DNA from: Kordia sp050633145
GTDB lineage: Bacteria > Bacteroidota > Bacteroidia > Flavobacteriales > Flavobacteriaceae
Direction of reading: 5' to 3'
Length of the DNA stretch: 64,000 nt
Assembly: GCF_050633145.1 (NCBI RefSeq)
Contig: NZ_JBOEFY010000076.1
Span: 1 to 64,000 of the forward strand
The notes beneath the pieces are model-generated. The model was not told where the DNA came from and searched no databases. It was given only the letters and a program-made list of their open reading frames with translations. Both the position numbers and the translations under genes were made by a program. This document shows, piece after piece, positions 7,332 through 15,906 of the stretch. Within the stretch, counting starts at the first letter, position 1; the number at the start of each line of letters is the position of its first letter.

Positions 7332-7585
7332 GCTTGTGGATTTTCAGGATTCATAGGATTTCCAGGATTGGCTACATCGGTGCAAGAATTGCAAAAATCT
7401 TCGCCACTTGGACAATCGGCAGTACAATTGGTTAGAGAACAATTCCATAAAGTAAATCCAATAGAAGCACAACCATCAGTACAACCAGAAGTAAAACCTT
7501 GTGCGCCACCATTAATTGAAAGATGATTCAAATTTGAAATTGATTTTTTATTGAGGTGTAAACGCTGTAGTTTTTGTTTTTTCAT
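7316..7585 (-). CDS. Lanthipeptide-like precursor, copy 2
   Basis: An 89-residue precursor with ATG at 7585, leader MKKQKLQRLHLNKKSISNLN and NGGA cleavage site. The core has GCTDGCASIG, TLWNCSLTNCTADC and CNSC, the same Cys spacing as copies 3 and 4, and the same Asn-Pro repeat plus APSGE tail. The tail is conserved even where the core varies, so it may be a recognition or export element rather than product; this is inference. Confidence 0.8.
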   Translation of the reverse strand: MKKQKLQRLHLNKKSISNLNHLSINGGAQGFTSGCTDGCASIGFTLWNCSLTNCTADCPSGEDFCNSCTDVANPGNPMNPENPQAPSGE

Positions 7586-7599
7586 GGTGTATTATTTTA

Positions 7600-7839
7600 T
7601 TAATTAGGAGTATCACTAGGGTTTCCAGGTTCGCCACCAGGAGCAGCATCTGAAGGAAAACAATCCGTTGCAGGAACAGATATTCTACACAATTCTACTC
7701 TAGTACATTGCGAAGTAAATAAACAACCTATATTACAAGAAGCTGAAGCAGATGAAGCATGACCTCCATTAATAGATTCACTCAAACTTGAAATTGATCT
7801 TTTATTCAATGCTAGATTCTGTAAATTTCTTTTTTTCAT
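7600..7839 (-). CDS. Lanthipeptide-like precursor, copy 1 (divergent)
   Basis: A 79-residue precursor, first in the run, with ATG at 7839. The leader MKKRNLQNLALNKRSISSLS and NGG site match the family. The core differs: HASSASASCNIGC, then SQCTRVELC and ATDCFPSD, so Cys and Ser are plentiful but the GCTDGC and LWNC motifs are missing. It ends in a GGEPGNPSDTPN tail. The upstream region (7840-8096) has two copies of ttgatggtttat (near 7910 and 7962) but no promoter that I can name with confidence. Confidence 0.75.
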   Translation of the reverse strand: MKKRNLQNLALNKRSISSLSESINGGHASSASASCNIGCLFTSQCTRVELCRISVPATDCFPSDAAPGGEPGNPSDTPN

Positions 7840-8096
7840 AATATTTTGTGTTTGAATTAGTAATGAATCAAAAGAAAGAATAATTTTCTGACAAAAGAAG
7901 AAAGACTATTGATGGTTTATGAAAACGCAATAAACTGTTGAAAACGTGAAAAATAAGTTGTTGATGGTTTATAAACAGGAGATAAAAAAGCTTTTATATG
8001 TCAAAATAAATATTTAACTGCATTTAATGCTTATTTCTTTAAAAACCAATAAGTAAAGCTTTGTTATTTTTAAGAATAATCTTAATCTTTGCACCA

Positions 8097-9050
8097 ATGA
8101 TAGGAACTGTTTATAAATCTACGGGAAGTTGGTATTTGGTGAAAACCGAAAGTGGTAAAGAATACGAGTGTAGAATCAAAGGGAAATTCAGACTTAAAGG
8201 AATAAAAAGTACAAATCCTATTGCGGTTGGTGACAAGGTGAATTTTACCTTAGAAACAAAAAACAATACCGAAACAGGAATCATTGACGAAATCTTTGAT
8301 CGTAAAAACTACATCATTCGTAAATCAGTCAATCTATCCAAACAAACGCACATCATTGCGTCTAATATCGATCAAGTATTTTTATTAATTACGATAGACA
8401 ATCCACCGACGTTTCCAAGTTTTATAGATCGTTTTCTAGTCACAGCAGAAGCCTATTCAATCCCTTGTGTATTGCTATTTAATAAAATTGATACCTATGC
8501 AGAAATTGAAAGACGCGCTGAGGTCATGTATCTCAAAGAGATCTACAAAAATATCGGTTACGAATGTATCGAAATTTCTGCCAAAGAAGGAGAAAATATT
8601 GATGCCGTAAAAAATAGAATGAAAGATACGGTAAGTATGTTTGCAGGACATTCTGGTGTTGGAAAATCAACTTTGGTCAATGCTATTGCTCCTGAGTTAA
8701 ACTTAAAAACCAAAGAAATTTCCGAACAACACAAACAAGGGCAACATACCACAACTTTTGCTGAAATGTTCGATTTAGAATTTGGTGCAAAAATTATTGA
8801 TACACCAGGAATCAAAGGTTTTGGAATTGTTGACATGGAGAAAGAAGAAATAGACAATTACTTCCCTGAATTTCTAGCATTAAAAAACGAATGTAAATTT
8901 AATAACTGCATTCATATGGAAGAACCAAAATGTGCTATAAAAGACGCCGTTGAAGAAGGTGAAATTGCTTGGTCACGTTACAAAAGCTACATTCAAATCA
9001 TAGAAGGAGACGAAAACAATTATCGCGTAGACGAATTTAAAGAGCAGTAA
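8097..9050 (+). CDS. rsgA: RsgA, ribosome-dependent small-subunit GTPase
   Basis: Late 30S maturation GTPase, which checks the decoding centre and releases assembly factors. The start is the ATG at 8097, giving MIGTVYKSTG, the usual N-terminus, and 317 residues. An OB-fold comes first, then a circularly permuted GTPase: LLFNKID (G4) precedes GHSGVGKST (G1) and DTPG (G3). The C-terminal zinc knuckle has the ligand pattern C-x4-C-x-H-x5-C. A -7-like box aatctttg ends at 8091, five bases before the ATG, with TTG at 8061-8063, so the mRNA may be leaderless. Confidence 0.95.
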   Translation: MIGTVYKSTGSWYLVKTESGKEYECRIKGKFRLKGIKSTNPIAVGDKVNFTLETKNNTETGIIDEIFDRKNYIIRKSVNLSKQTHIIASNIDQVFLLITIDNPPTFPSFIDRFLVTAEAYSIPCVLLFNKIDTYAEIERRAEVMYLKEIYKNIGYECIEISAKEGENIDAVKNRMKDTVSMFAGHSGVGKSTLVNAIAPELNLKTKEISEQHKQGQHTTTFAEMFDLEFGAKIIDTPGIKGFGIVDMEKEEIDNYFPEFLALKNECKFNNCIHMEEPKCAIKDAVEEGEIAWSRYKSYIQIIEGDENNYRVDEFKEQ

Positions 9051-9063
9051 TCTTTCTTTCAAA

Positions 9064-9450
9064 ATGTATATAGATGAAATAATTTTTTGTTTACAGTTTA
9101 TCCCTCTAGTGTGGTTTTTATTATTAGATGAAGAAGTTTCGAACAAGAAAAAGGTATTTCTAAGATTCGTGTTGATTTCAATAGCAATTTTGATGTTTGG
9201 AATTGTTTATAAAAATTATACAGATGAATCTAATAAATTACTTGTGTACTTTGGTTCTCAAATGACATTGATATTTTTATTGTTGTATAAAACAATCCAA
9301 ATTCCATACTATTGGATATTCAAACGAAGACCTGAAGTTTTAACAATTCCTGAAAAAAATATAGACATCATTCCGTCATTAATTTTGATAGTAGGATCTG
9401 TAATTTTACCGTTTATAATTGACAGTTTTATTATTCGAAAATTGATGTAA
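9064..9450 (+). CDS. Hypothetical small membrane protein
   Basis: A 128-residue protein, 13 bases after rsgA and 14 before dtd, so probably co-transcribed with both. Four hydrophobic stretches can be seen (about 6-20, 31-48, 60-75 and 104-122), suggesting an inner-membrane protein with short loops; EEVSNKKK and KRRPE lie between them. No family recognised. Confidence 0.6.
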   Translation: MYIDEIIFCLQFIPLVWFLLLDEEVSNKKKVFLRFVLISIAILMFGIVYKNYTDESNKLLVYFGSQMTLIFLLLYKTIQIPYYWIFKRRPEVLTIPEKNIDIIPSLILIVGSVILPFIIDSFIIRKLM

Positions 9451-9464
9451 AAAAAATATTAAAA

Positions 9465-9917
9465 ATGAAAGCAGTAATACAAAGAGTTACAGAAGCAAGC
9501 GTTACCGTTGATGAAAAAAAAGTAGCAAACATCGGTCATGGATTGCTCATTCTTTTAGGTGTAGAACACGAAGATACGCATGAAGATGTAAAATGGCTAT
9601 CCAATAAAGTGGCGCGTTTGCGTATTTTCAATGATGAAAATGGTGTAATGAATACTTCTTTACTCGATACAGGTGGAGAAGCTATTGTGGTAAGTCAATT
9701 CACGCTGCATGCAAGTACCAAAAAAGGAAGTCGTCCAAGTTATTTAAAAGCGGCAAAACCAGACATTTCCATTCCTATGTATGAAGCCTTTGTTGCACAA
9801 CTCGAAAAAGATCTCAACAAAAAAGTACAAACAGGAATCTTTGCTGCCGATATGAAAGTAGCATTGCTAAATGATGGACCTGTAACAATCATAATTGATA
9901 CAAAAAACAAAGAATAA
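9465..9917 (+). CDS. dtd: D-aminoacyl-tRNA deacylase
   Basis: Removes D-amino acids (and Gly from tRNA-Ala) wrongly attached to tRNA. The length of 150 residues is typical. Both signature motifs are intact: SQFTL (77-81) and NDGPVT (136-141), the latter holding the Gly-cisPro pair that rejects L-amino acids. A short hairpin with T-run (9915-9937) overlaps the stop codon and should end this rsgA-dtd transcript. Confidence 0.95.
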   Translation: MKAVIQRVTEASVTVDEKKVANIGHGLLILLGVEHEDTHEDVKWLSNKVARLRIFNDENGVMNTSLLDTGGEAIVVSQFTLHASTKKGSRPSYLKAAKPDISIPMYEAFVAQLEKDLNKKVQTGIFAADMKVALLNDGPVTIIIDTKNKE

Positions 9918-9937
9918 CTCAATATTAGGAGTTTTTT
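9915..9937 (+). terminator. Weak terminator after dtd
   Basis: Stem aactc (9915-9919) / gagtt (9928-9932), 8-base loop, followed by a T-run to about 9937. The stem is only five pairs, so efficiency is doubtful. Confidence 0.45.
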
Positions 9938-10024
9938 TACTACGCTTATCAATTTTTTGTGGCTAAATTCATTACTTTTCTTATATTCGTGATGTATTCC
10001 CCCGAATATTAAAACATATCACGT

Positions 10025-11932
10025 ATGCGCTTAAAAATGTTAGCAATTGCTGTCTTTGTATGTTCAATATACACAGCAAAAGCTCAAGACGACCTCACAA
10101 GTTACCTTACACTTCCACAAGAACTTATAAAAAATGCAAATGCAGTTGTTCGATTAGATGAAACCATTGTTGCGGTAAAGGCAATCAATGACATGGAAAT
10201 CTCTGAAAAGAGGATTGTTACTGTATTAAATGAAAAAGGGTTAAATAAAATTGGCGCGCAAGTTTGGTATGACAATAACATTCGTGTAAAAAATGCCGAA
10301 GTAAGAATCTATAATAAATTTGGAAAAGAAATCAAGAAAATTCGTGAAAAGGATTTCCTAGATGTTAGTGCTGTAGATGGCGGAACCATGTATTCAGATT
10401 CTCGTGTAAAACATATAGATTATACACCTGTAGCATATCCGTTTACAGCAGTGTTTACAAGTAAAATTCAAACAAAAAAAACATCCAATTTACCTTGGTT
10501 TTCGCCTATTCCATACTATACTGGAATTCAAAAAAGCAGATACAAAATTACCTATCCGTTATCACTAACACTTTATAAAAAAGAACACAATCTTGAAGAA
10601 TATGGTGTTGTAAAAGATGAAAAAGAAGGAAGCCTGACATACATAATTGAAAATGTTCCAGGGATCAAGCCAGAAGCATATAGTCCGTCTGAAGCAAAAA
10701 TAAAACCACGAGTACGTTTTGCGCTCAGTAAATTTAGCTATGAAGGCATTACTGCGGAAGTTGAAAACTGGGAAGAAATAGGAACGTGGATGAATCAAAA
10801 TTTACTAAATGGTCGTGCTACAGTTGATGCAGAAACAAAAGCAAAAATTGAAAGTATGGTTGCTGGTGTTGAATCTGATCGCGAAAAAGCAAAAATCATC
10901 TATGAATTCATGCAAAGTAAAACCCGATATATCAGCGTGCAAGTAGGTATTGGTGGATATCAACCAATTACCGCAAATGAAGTAGACAAAGTTGGGTATG
11001 GCGATTGTAAAGGATTAACCAATTATACAATGGCATTGCTAAAAATTGCAGGTGTAGAATCGTATTATACAGTTGTGTATGCAGGATCAAAAATGACTAG
11101 TTTCTATGAAGATTTTGCTTCGTTAGGACAAGGAAATCATGTCATCTTAAACATTCCGAATAAAGGTGATGATATCTGGTTGGAATGTACCAGTCAAAAA
11201 ATGCCTTTTGGTCACATTGGAGACTTTACCGATAACAGAAATGTGCTAGTTGTAACTCCTGAAGGAGGAAAAATAAAACGCACCAAAAAATATGATACGG
11301 AAGAAAATCTCCAAAATACTACAGGTTCTTATGTACTAGATGCCAATGGAAACATAAACGCAGATGTAACTATTGAAACAAAAGGAATTCAATACGATGA
11401 TCGTTTTTATTTGGAAGACAGATCTGATGTAGAAAAAGACAAGCGTTACAAAAGATACTTTCAAACAGTCGACAATATAAATGTTGACAACATCGAATTA
11501 AAAAACGATAAAGAAGCAATTGTATTTACAGAAAAAGTAATGTTCAATGCAGATGCGTATGGTGTTTCTACGGGAGAGAGAATGTTGTTTGCGCCAAATG
11601 CACTTAACAGACTAACGAGCATTCCTGACCGTTACAGAAATCGAAAGTTTCCTCTAGAAATTCAAAGAGGTTATTACGATACAGACGATTACGAAATAAA
11701 ACTACCAAGCGATTACAAAATAGAAGCAATTCCGAACGATGTAACTTACGAAACTAAATTTGGAGCCTACACATTTTCAATCACAAAAAAAGACGATCAA
11801 ACATTACAATACAAAAGAACAATCAAAATAAAAGACGGTTTATATCCGAAAGAAGAATACAAAAACTATCGAAAGTTTATCAAAAAAATCATAAAATATG
11901 ATGGTTCAAAAATTGTATTAGTCAAAAAATAA
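10025..11932 (+). CDS. DUF3857/transglutaminase-like exported protein
   Basis: 635 residues with a signal peptide (1-21, ending AKAQ). The N-terminal half fits the DUF3857 beta-rich domain and the middle is a transglutaminase-like fold: a Cys in GYGDCKGLTN, a His in GNHVILNI about 50 residues later, and acidic residues around IWLECTS could make a Cys-His-Asp/Glu triad. Family members in Bacteroidota are periplasmic or surface proteins of mostly unknown substrate. It is followed after 37 bases by a paralogue lacking these residues, so the two probably work as a pair. Confidence 0.8.
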   Translation: MRLKMLAIAVFVCSIYTAKAQDDLTSYLTLPQELIKNANAVVRLDETIVAVKAINDMEISEKRIVTVLNEKGLNKIGAQVWYDNNIRVKNAEVRIYNKFGKEIKKIREKDFLDVSAVDGGTMYSDSRVKHIDYTPVAYPFTAVFTSKIQTKKTSNLPWFSPIPYYTGIQKSRYKITYPLSLTLYKKEHNLEEYGVVKDEKEGSLTYIIENVPGIKPEAYSPSEAKIKPRVRFALSKFSYEGITAEVENWEEIGTWMNQNLLNGRATVDAETKAKIESMVAGVESDREKAKIIYEFMQSKTRYISVQVGIGGYQPITANEVDKVGYGDCKGLTNYTMALLKIAGVESYYTVVYAGSKMTSFYEDFASLGQGNHVILNIPNKGDDIWLECTSQKMPFGHIGDFTDNRNVLVVTPEGGKIKRTKKYDTEENLQNTTGSYVLDANGNINADVTIETKGIQYDDRFYLEDRSDVEKDKRYKRYFQTVDNINVDNIELKNDKEAIVFTEKVMFNADAYGVSTGERMLFAPNALNRLTSIPDRYRNRKFPLEIQRGYYDTDDYEIKLPSDYKIEAIPNDVTYETKFGAYTFSITKKDDQTLQYKRTIKIKDGLYPKEEYKNYRKFIKKIIKYDGSKIVLVKK

Positions 11933-11969
11933 AAAACACCCTAACTACATAATAATAACAATTCCACAG

Positions 11970-13973
11970 ATGAAAAAACACATACTATACGTATTCGTCT
12001 TGTTAAGTTTTATAACAATGCATGCACAAGACTTTGATTTTGGAGAAGTATCCAAAGCCGAATTGGAAGAAAAAAAACATCCAAACGATCCTGAAGCCAA
12101 TGCTGCCATTCTTTATGAAAATACATACATCACAATGCGGTACATTCAAGGAGAAGGTTTTCAGTTAGAAACCAATGTTCATAAGCGTATCAAAATATAC
12201 AACAAAGACGGTTTTGGCATGGCAAGCCATTCCATTCCGTTATTCAAAGGAAGCGGCGAACGCGAAAAAGTTACAGGTTTAAAAGCGTACACATACAATT
12301 TAGTTGATGGTAAAATTAAAGACACCAAACTTCGAAAAGATGGAATCTTTAAAGAAGAACGAAACAAATATGTAGACATACAAAAAATAACAATGCCCAA
12401 CATAAAAGAAGGTTCGGTAGTAGAATACAAATACAAAATGATTTCGTCATATATTGGGAATGTTAATGAAATTCAATTTCAATATGAAGTTCCTGTAAAT
12501 CAAATAAACGTAACTTTTGAAGCGCATGAGTATTTTATTTACAAAAAGCATTACAAAGGATATTTTAGATTACAGCCCAAAGAAACGAGTCGCAATGGAA
12601 AAATAAGACTCAGTTCAAAATCGAGAAATTCAGTTACTGGTCGTGCAAGTTTTAATGAAGATGAAATAGACTTTACATTCAACGTAACAAAATTCAGTCT
12701 AAAAAATGTACCAGCGCTCAAAGAAGAAAGTTTTGTAAGCAATATTGAAAACTACAGAAGTACTGTAAAATTTGAGTTGGCGCAAACACAAATGCCAAAT
12801 GAAATACCACAATTCCTTGCAAAAACTTGGGATGATGTTGTGAAAACAATTTATGAAAGCTCAGACTTTGGAGTGCAATTAGGGAGAACTTCGTACTTTA
12901 AAAGTGATATAGATAACTTAATAGCCGGTGCTTCAACAGATATGGAAAAAGCGGCAAAGATTTACAAATATGTGCGCGACAGAGTTAAATGGAATGGAAA
13001 CTATGGTAAATATACAGATGTAGGTGTTCGTAGGGCATATAAAGACAAAGCCGGAAATGTGGCTGATATGAATTTAATGCTGACAGCAATGTTGCGTCAC
13101 GCAGGAATCAATGCCAATCCAGTTATCTTAAGTACGCGCTCACATGGAATTAAAATGTTTCCAACTTTAGAAGGGTTTAACTATGTAATTGCTGCAATTG
13201 AAGTTAAAGATGATGTTATTTTGTTAGATGCTACCAATTACTATGGAGAACCAAATGTATTGCCAATGCGTGCCTTAAACTGGGCTGGACGACTTATCCG
13301 TAAAGATGGAAGTTGGAGTCAAATCAGTTTAATGCCAAAAGAAACTGCGTTGCGTGCAACTATGCTAAATGTAACCTTAGATGAAAATGGAGACATTACT
13401 GGGAAACAACGTACACAACTTACTTCGCACAATGCACTAAACTTTAGAAGAAGTTACACGAAAGCAGACAAGGCAGATTATTTAGAAAAACTTGAAAACA
13501 GTATTGAAGATATTGAAATTAGTGAGCATAAAGTTACCAACCTTAAAAAAATAGGGAAACCTGTTTTAGAATCGTATTCGTTTGAAAAAGAATCGCAAGC
13601 AGAAGTAATTGGAGATAAAATGTATTTTTCGCCATTATTCTTCTTATCAACTACTGAAAATATTTTCAAAGCAGAAGAACGTGTATATCCAGTAGATTTC
13701 GGGTATCCTTGGAAACGAAAAATTATGATGAACATACAACTACCAGAAGGGTATGAAGTAGAATCATTACCAGAAGCAGGAGTCGTAAAAATGCCAGAAG
13801 GTTTAGGTGCATACTCGTTTAATATTTCCAAAACACCTTCAGGAATAAGTGTGGTAATGTCTAAAGAAATCAATTCATCAGTTATTACGCCAGACAAATA
13901 CGGTGCGTTGCGCGAATTCTACAAAATCTTAATTGAAAAGGAAAAAGAAAAAGTAGTATTGAAGAAAATCTAA
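11970..13973 (+). CDS. DUF3857/transglutaminase-like protein, active site lost
   Basis: 667 residues, signal peptide 1-19 (ending MHAQ). The overall layout matches the preceding gene, but the segment aligned with GYGDCKGL reads AGNVADMNL, with Ala where the nucleophilic Cys belongs, and the His segment reads FNYVIAAI with no His. It is therefore probably a non-catalytic binding partner, an inference from the aligned motifs. It shares an operon with its paralogue and is closed by a strong terminator. Confidence 0.78.
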   Translation: MKKHILYVFVLLSFITMHAQDFDFGEVSKAELEEKKHPNDPEANAAILYENTYITMRYIQGEGFQLETNVHKRIKIYNKDGFGMASHSIPLFKGSGEREKVTGLKAYTYNLVDGKIKDTKLRKDGIFKEERNKYVDIQKITMPNIKEGSVVEYKYKMISSYIGNVNEIQFQYEVPVNQINVTFEAHEYFIYKKHYKGYFRLQPKETSRNGKIRLSSKSRNSVTGRASFNEDEIDFTFNVTKFSLKNVPALKEESFVSNIENYRSTVKFELAQTQMPNEIPQFLAKTWDDVVKTIYESSDFGVQLGRTSYFKSDIDNLIAGASTDMEKAAKIYKYVRDRVKWNGNYGKYTDVGVRRAYKDKAGNVADMNLMLTAMLRHAGINANPVILSTRSHGIKMFPTLEGFNYVIAAIEVKDDVILLDATNYYGEPNVLPMRALNWAGRLIRKDGSWSQISLMPKETALRATMLNVTLDENGDITGKQRTQLTSHNALNFRRSYTKADKADYLEKLENSIEDIEISEHKVTNLKKIGKPVLESYSFEKESQAEVIGDKMYFSPLFFLSTTENIFKAEERVYPVDFGYPWKRKIMMNIQLPEGYEVESLPEAGVVKMPEGLGAYSFNISKTPSGISVVMSKEINSSVITPDKYGALREFYKILIEKEKEKVVLKKI

Positions 13974-14042
13974 ACACACTAAAAAGTGAAAATGTTTCTG
14001 CAAAAACGCATGACATAATTCATTGAAAAACTATATTTTTAC

Positions 14043-14080
14043 AAGTGACTTTATAACACGTTTATAAAGTCACTTTTTTT
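14043..14080 (+). terminator. Terminator after the DUF3857 pair
   Basis: Perfect 13-bp stem aagtgactttata (14043-14055) / tataaagtcactt (14063-14075) with a 7-base loop and T-run to 14080. Confidence 0.85.
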
Positions 14081-14116
14081 ATCAAAAAAAACTAATATAA
14101 TTTCTTCTAAATTGTC

Positions 14117-14138
14117 GCATCGAGCGCAGTCGAGATGC
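14117..14138. repeat. Short palindromic fragment
   Basis: An imperfect palindrome with gcatc and gatgc ends around gagcgcagtcga. From memory this is a motif scattered between genes of flavobacteria. Too short to assign a function. Confidence 0.3.
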
Positions 14139-14194
14139 TTTTAAAATGTAATTTTAGATGAAAATGGATTAGAATATTAGTTAAAACAAATCTT

Positions 14195-14524
14195 ATGAAC
14201 CTAAAAGCAGCACAATTAGACGTAGATACGTGGATCAAAGAACATGGAGTTCGTTATTTTAATGAACTCACAAACATGGCGCAGCTTACAGAAGAAGTTG
14301 GCGAAGTGGCACGAATCATTGCTAGACGTTATGGAGAACAAAGCGAAAAAGAAAGTGACAAAAACAAAGACTTAGGCGAAGAACTGGCAGATGTAGTTTT
14401 TGTAGTATTATGCTTGGCAAATCAAACAGGAATTGACTTGCAAGAAGCGTTTGACAAAAAAATGGACAAAAAAACCAAACGTGATCACGATCGTCATCAC
14501 AACAACGAAAAATTAAAATCATAG
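14195..14524 (+). CDS. MazG-like nucleotide pyrophosphohydrolase
   Basis: All-alpha NTP pyrophosphatase of 109 residues, single-domain MazG type, probably hydrolysing non-canonical or excess (d)NTPs to monophosphates. The metal-binding pattern is visible: EEVGEVAR (about 30-37), then LGEELADVVF with ExxD, matching the ExxE...ExxD signature of the superfamily. The C-terminus is basic (KKTKRDHDRHH). It lies 74 bases before aroA, with a small repeat between them. Confidence 0.85.
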   Translation: MNLKAAQLDVDTWIKEHGVRYFNELTNMAQLTEEVGEVARIIARRYGEQSEKESDKNKDLGEELADVVFVVLCLANQTGIDLQEAFDKKMDKKTKRDHDRHHNNEKLKS

Positions 14525-14534
14525 TTTCCTAGTA

Positions 14535-14579
14535 CATCTCGATACTAAATTCTTTTCGAATTTAACTCGAAGTGACGTT
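14535..14579. repeat. Dispersed repeat tctcgatact...cgaagtgacg, copy 1
   Basis: catctcgatactaaattc, a short AT hairpin (aaattc/gaattt), then actcgaagtgacgtt. The flanks match 26699-26743 closely while the centre differs, as expected for a palindrome that drifts in its loop. It lies just before aroA. Confidence 0.6.
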
Positions 14580-14598
14580 ACGAATAAAACATAGAATA

Positions 14599-15828
14599 AT
14601 GAACATAAAGCTTCAAAAATCAACACTTCACAAACAATCAAAGATTGCAATTACAGGTTCCAAAAGTGAATCCAACCGATTGTTATTATTGCAGGCTTTA
14701 TATCCAAACATTACAATCGCAAACATCTCCAATTCAGATGATGCAACCTTAATGCAAAAAGCGTTAAAATCTACTGATAGTATAAAAGACATTCATCACG
14801 CAGGAACGGCAATGCGTTTTTTAACAGCATACTACGCAACGCAAAACGAGCAAGAAATCACGTTAACGGGTTCGTCGCGCATGCAAGAACGACCGATAAA
14901 AATACTTGTAGAAGCATTGCAGCAATTAGGTGCAGACATTCAATACACAAACAATGAAGGATATCCGCCATTGCGTATAAAAGGTCAAAAATTAGAAGGA
15001 AATCAAGTTACGTTGGCAGCCAATGTAAGCAGTCAATACATTTCTGCATTATTACTAATTGCGCCGACATTACAAAATGGGTTAACGCTTACGCTGGATG
15101 GAAAAATTACGTCAGTTCCGTATATCAACATGACACTTTCATTGCTTAACGATCTTGGTGTAAAAACAAATTTTGAAGGAAATACAATCACAGTGGAGCG
15201 ATTTGAAGCTACACAGCAAGTAAAAGCGTTTACAGTAGAATCTGATTGGAGCTCAGCTTCGTATTTTTATAGTCTCATCGCGCTAAGCGAAATAGGAACA
15301 ACGATAGAACTTTCGGCATACAAACCAAACAGTTTACAGGGTGATTCGTGCTTAGCAAAAATCTACACAGAATTTGGTGTCGAAACTACTTTTGGAGAAA
15401 ACACTATCACACTGACAAAAACGCGTGAAGCAACTCAGGAAACCATCAAGCTTGACTTAAAAAATGCACCAGATATTGCACAAACCATTGCAGTAACAGC
15501 TTTTGGATTGCAATTATCATGTGAAATGATCGGATTACACACCTTAAAAATAAAAGAAACGGATCGTTTAGTGGCGCTCAAAATCGAACTTGAAAAATTA
15601 GGCGCTTCTGTAGACATTACAGATACATCTTTGTATTTGCACAAAGCAACTTCAATCAACGAAAATATTACTATCGAAACCTACAAAGATCACCGAATGG
15701 CAATGGCTTTTGCTCCGTTAGCATTGCGTGTTCCAATACACATTGATAAAGCAAATGTAGTGTCGAAATCGTTCCCAGACTTCTGGACAGATTTAAGTAA
15801 AATTGGTGTTGAAGTCATAGAAAATTAA
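14599..15828 (+). CDS. aroA: EPSP synthase (3-phosphoshikimate carboxyvinyltransferase)
   Basis: Sixth step of the shikimate pathway, joining shikimate 3-phosphate and PEP. The start is the ATG at 14599 (MNIKLQKS); an earlier in-frame ATG at 14572 lies in the repeat before the gene and adds nine unlikely residues. The resulting 409 residues are near the family length. Motifs: GSKSESNRLLLLQ near residue 20, GTAMRFLTAYYA, SSRMQERP and KETDR late in the chain. It feeds the chorismate used by the pheA/tyrA operon but is not part of that attenuated unit. Confidence 0.92.
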   Translation: MNIKLQKSTLHKQSKIAITGSKSESNRLLLLQALYPNITIANISNSDDATLMQKALKSTDSIKDIHHAGTAMRFLTAYYATQNEQEITLTGSSRMQERPIKILVEALQQLGADIQYTNNEGYPPLRIKGQKLEGNQVTLAANVSSQYISALLLIAPTLQNGLTLTLDGKITSVPYINMTLSLLNDLGVKTNFEGNTITVERFEATQQVKAFTVESDWSSASYFYSLIALSEIGTTIELSAYKPNSLQGDSCLAKIYTEFGVETTFGENTITLTKTREATQETIKLDLKNAPDIAQTIAVTAFGLQLSCEMIGLHTLKIKETDRLVALKIELEKLGASVDITDTSLYLHKATSINENITIETYKDHRMAMAFAPLALRVPIHIDKANVVSKSFPDFWTDLSKIGVEVIEN

Positions 15829-15845
15829 AAAAACTCACTAAATAC

Positions 15846-15877
15846 TTGACAACCCCTATGTTGAGATTGTATATTTG
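15846..15877 (+). promoter_or_regulatory. Predicted queA promoter
   Basis: TTG at 15846-15848 and a perfect TAnnTTTG box, tatatttg, at 15870-15877, with a 21-base spacer. Start of transcription near 15883, about 24 bases before the ATG. One of the clearest promoters in the window. Confidence 0.75.
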
Positions 15878-15906
15878 CCATTCTTAAAAAATAACTTAAA
15901 AGACTT

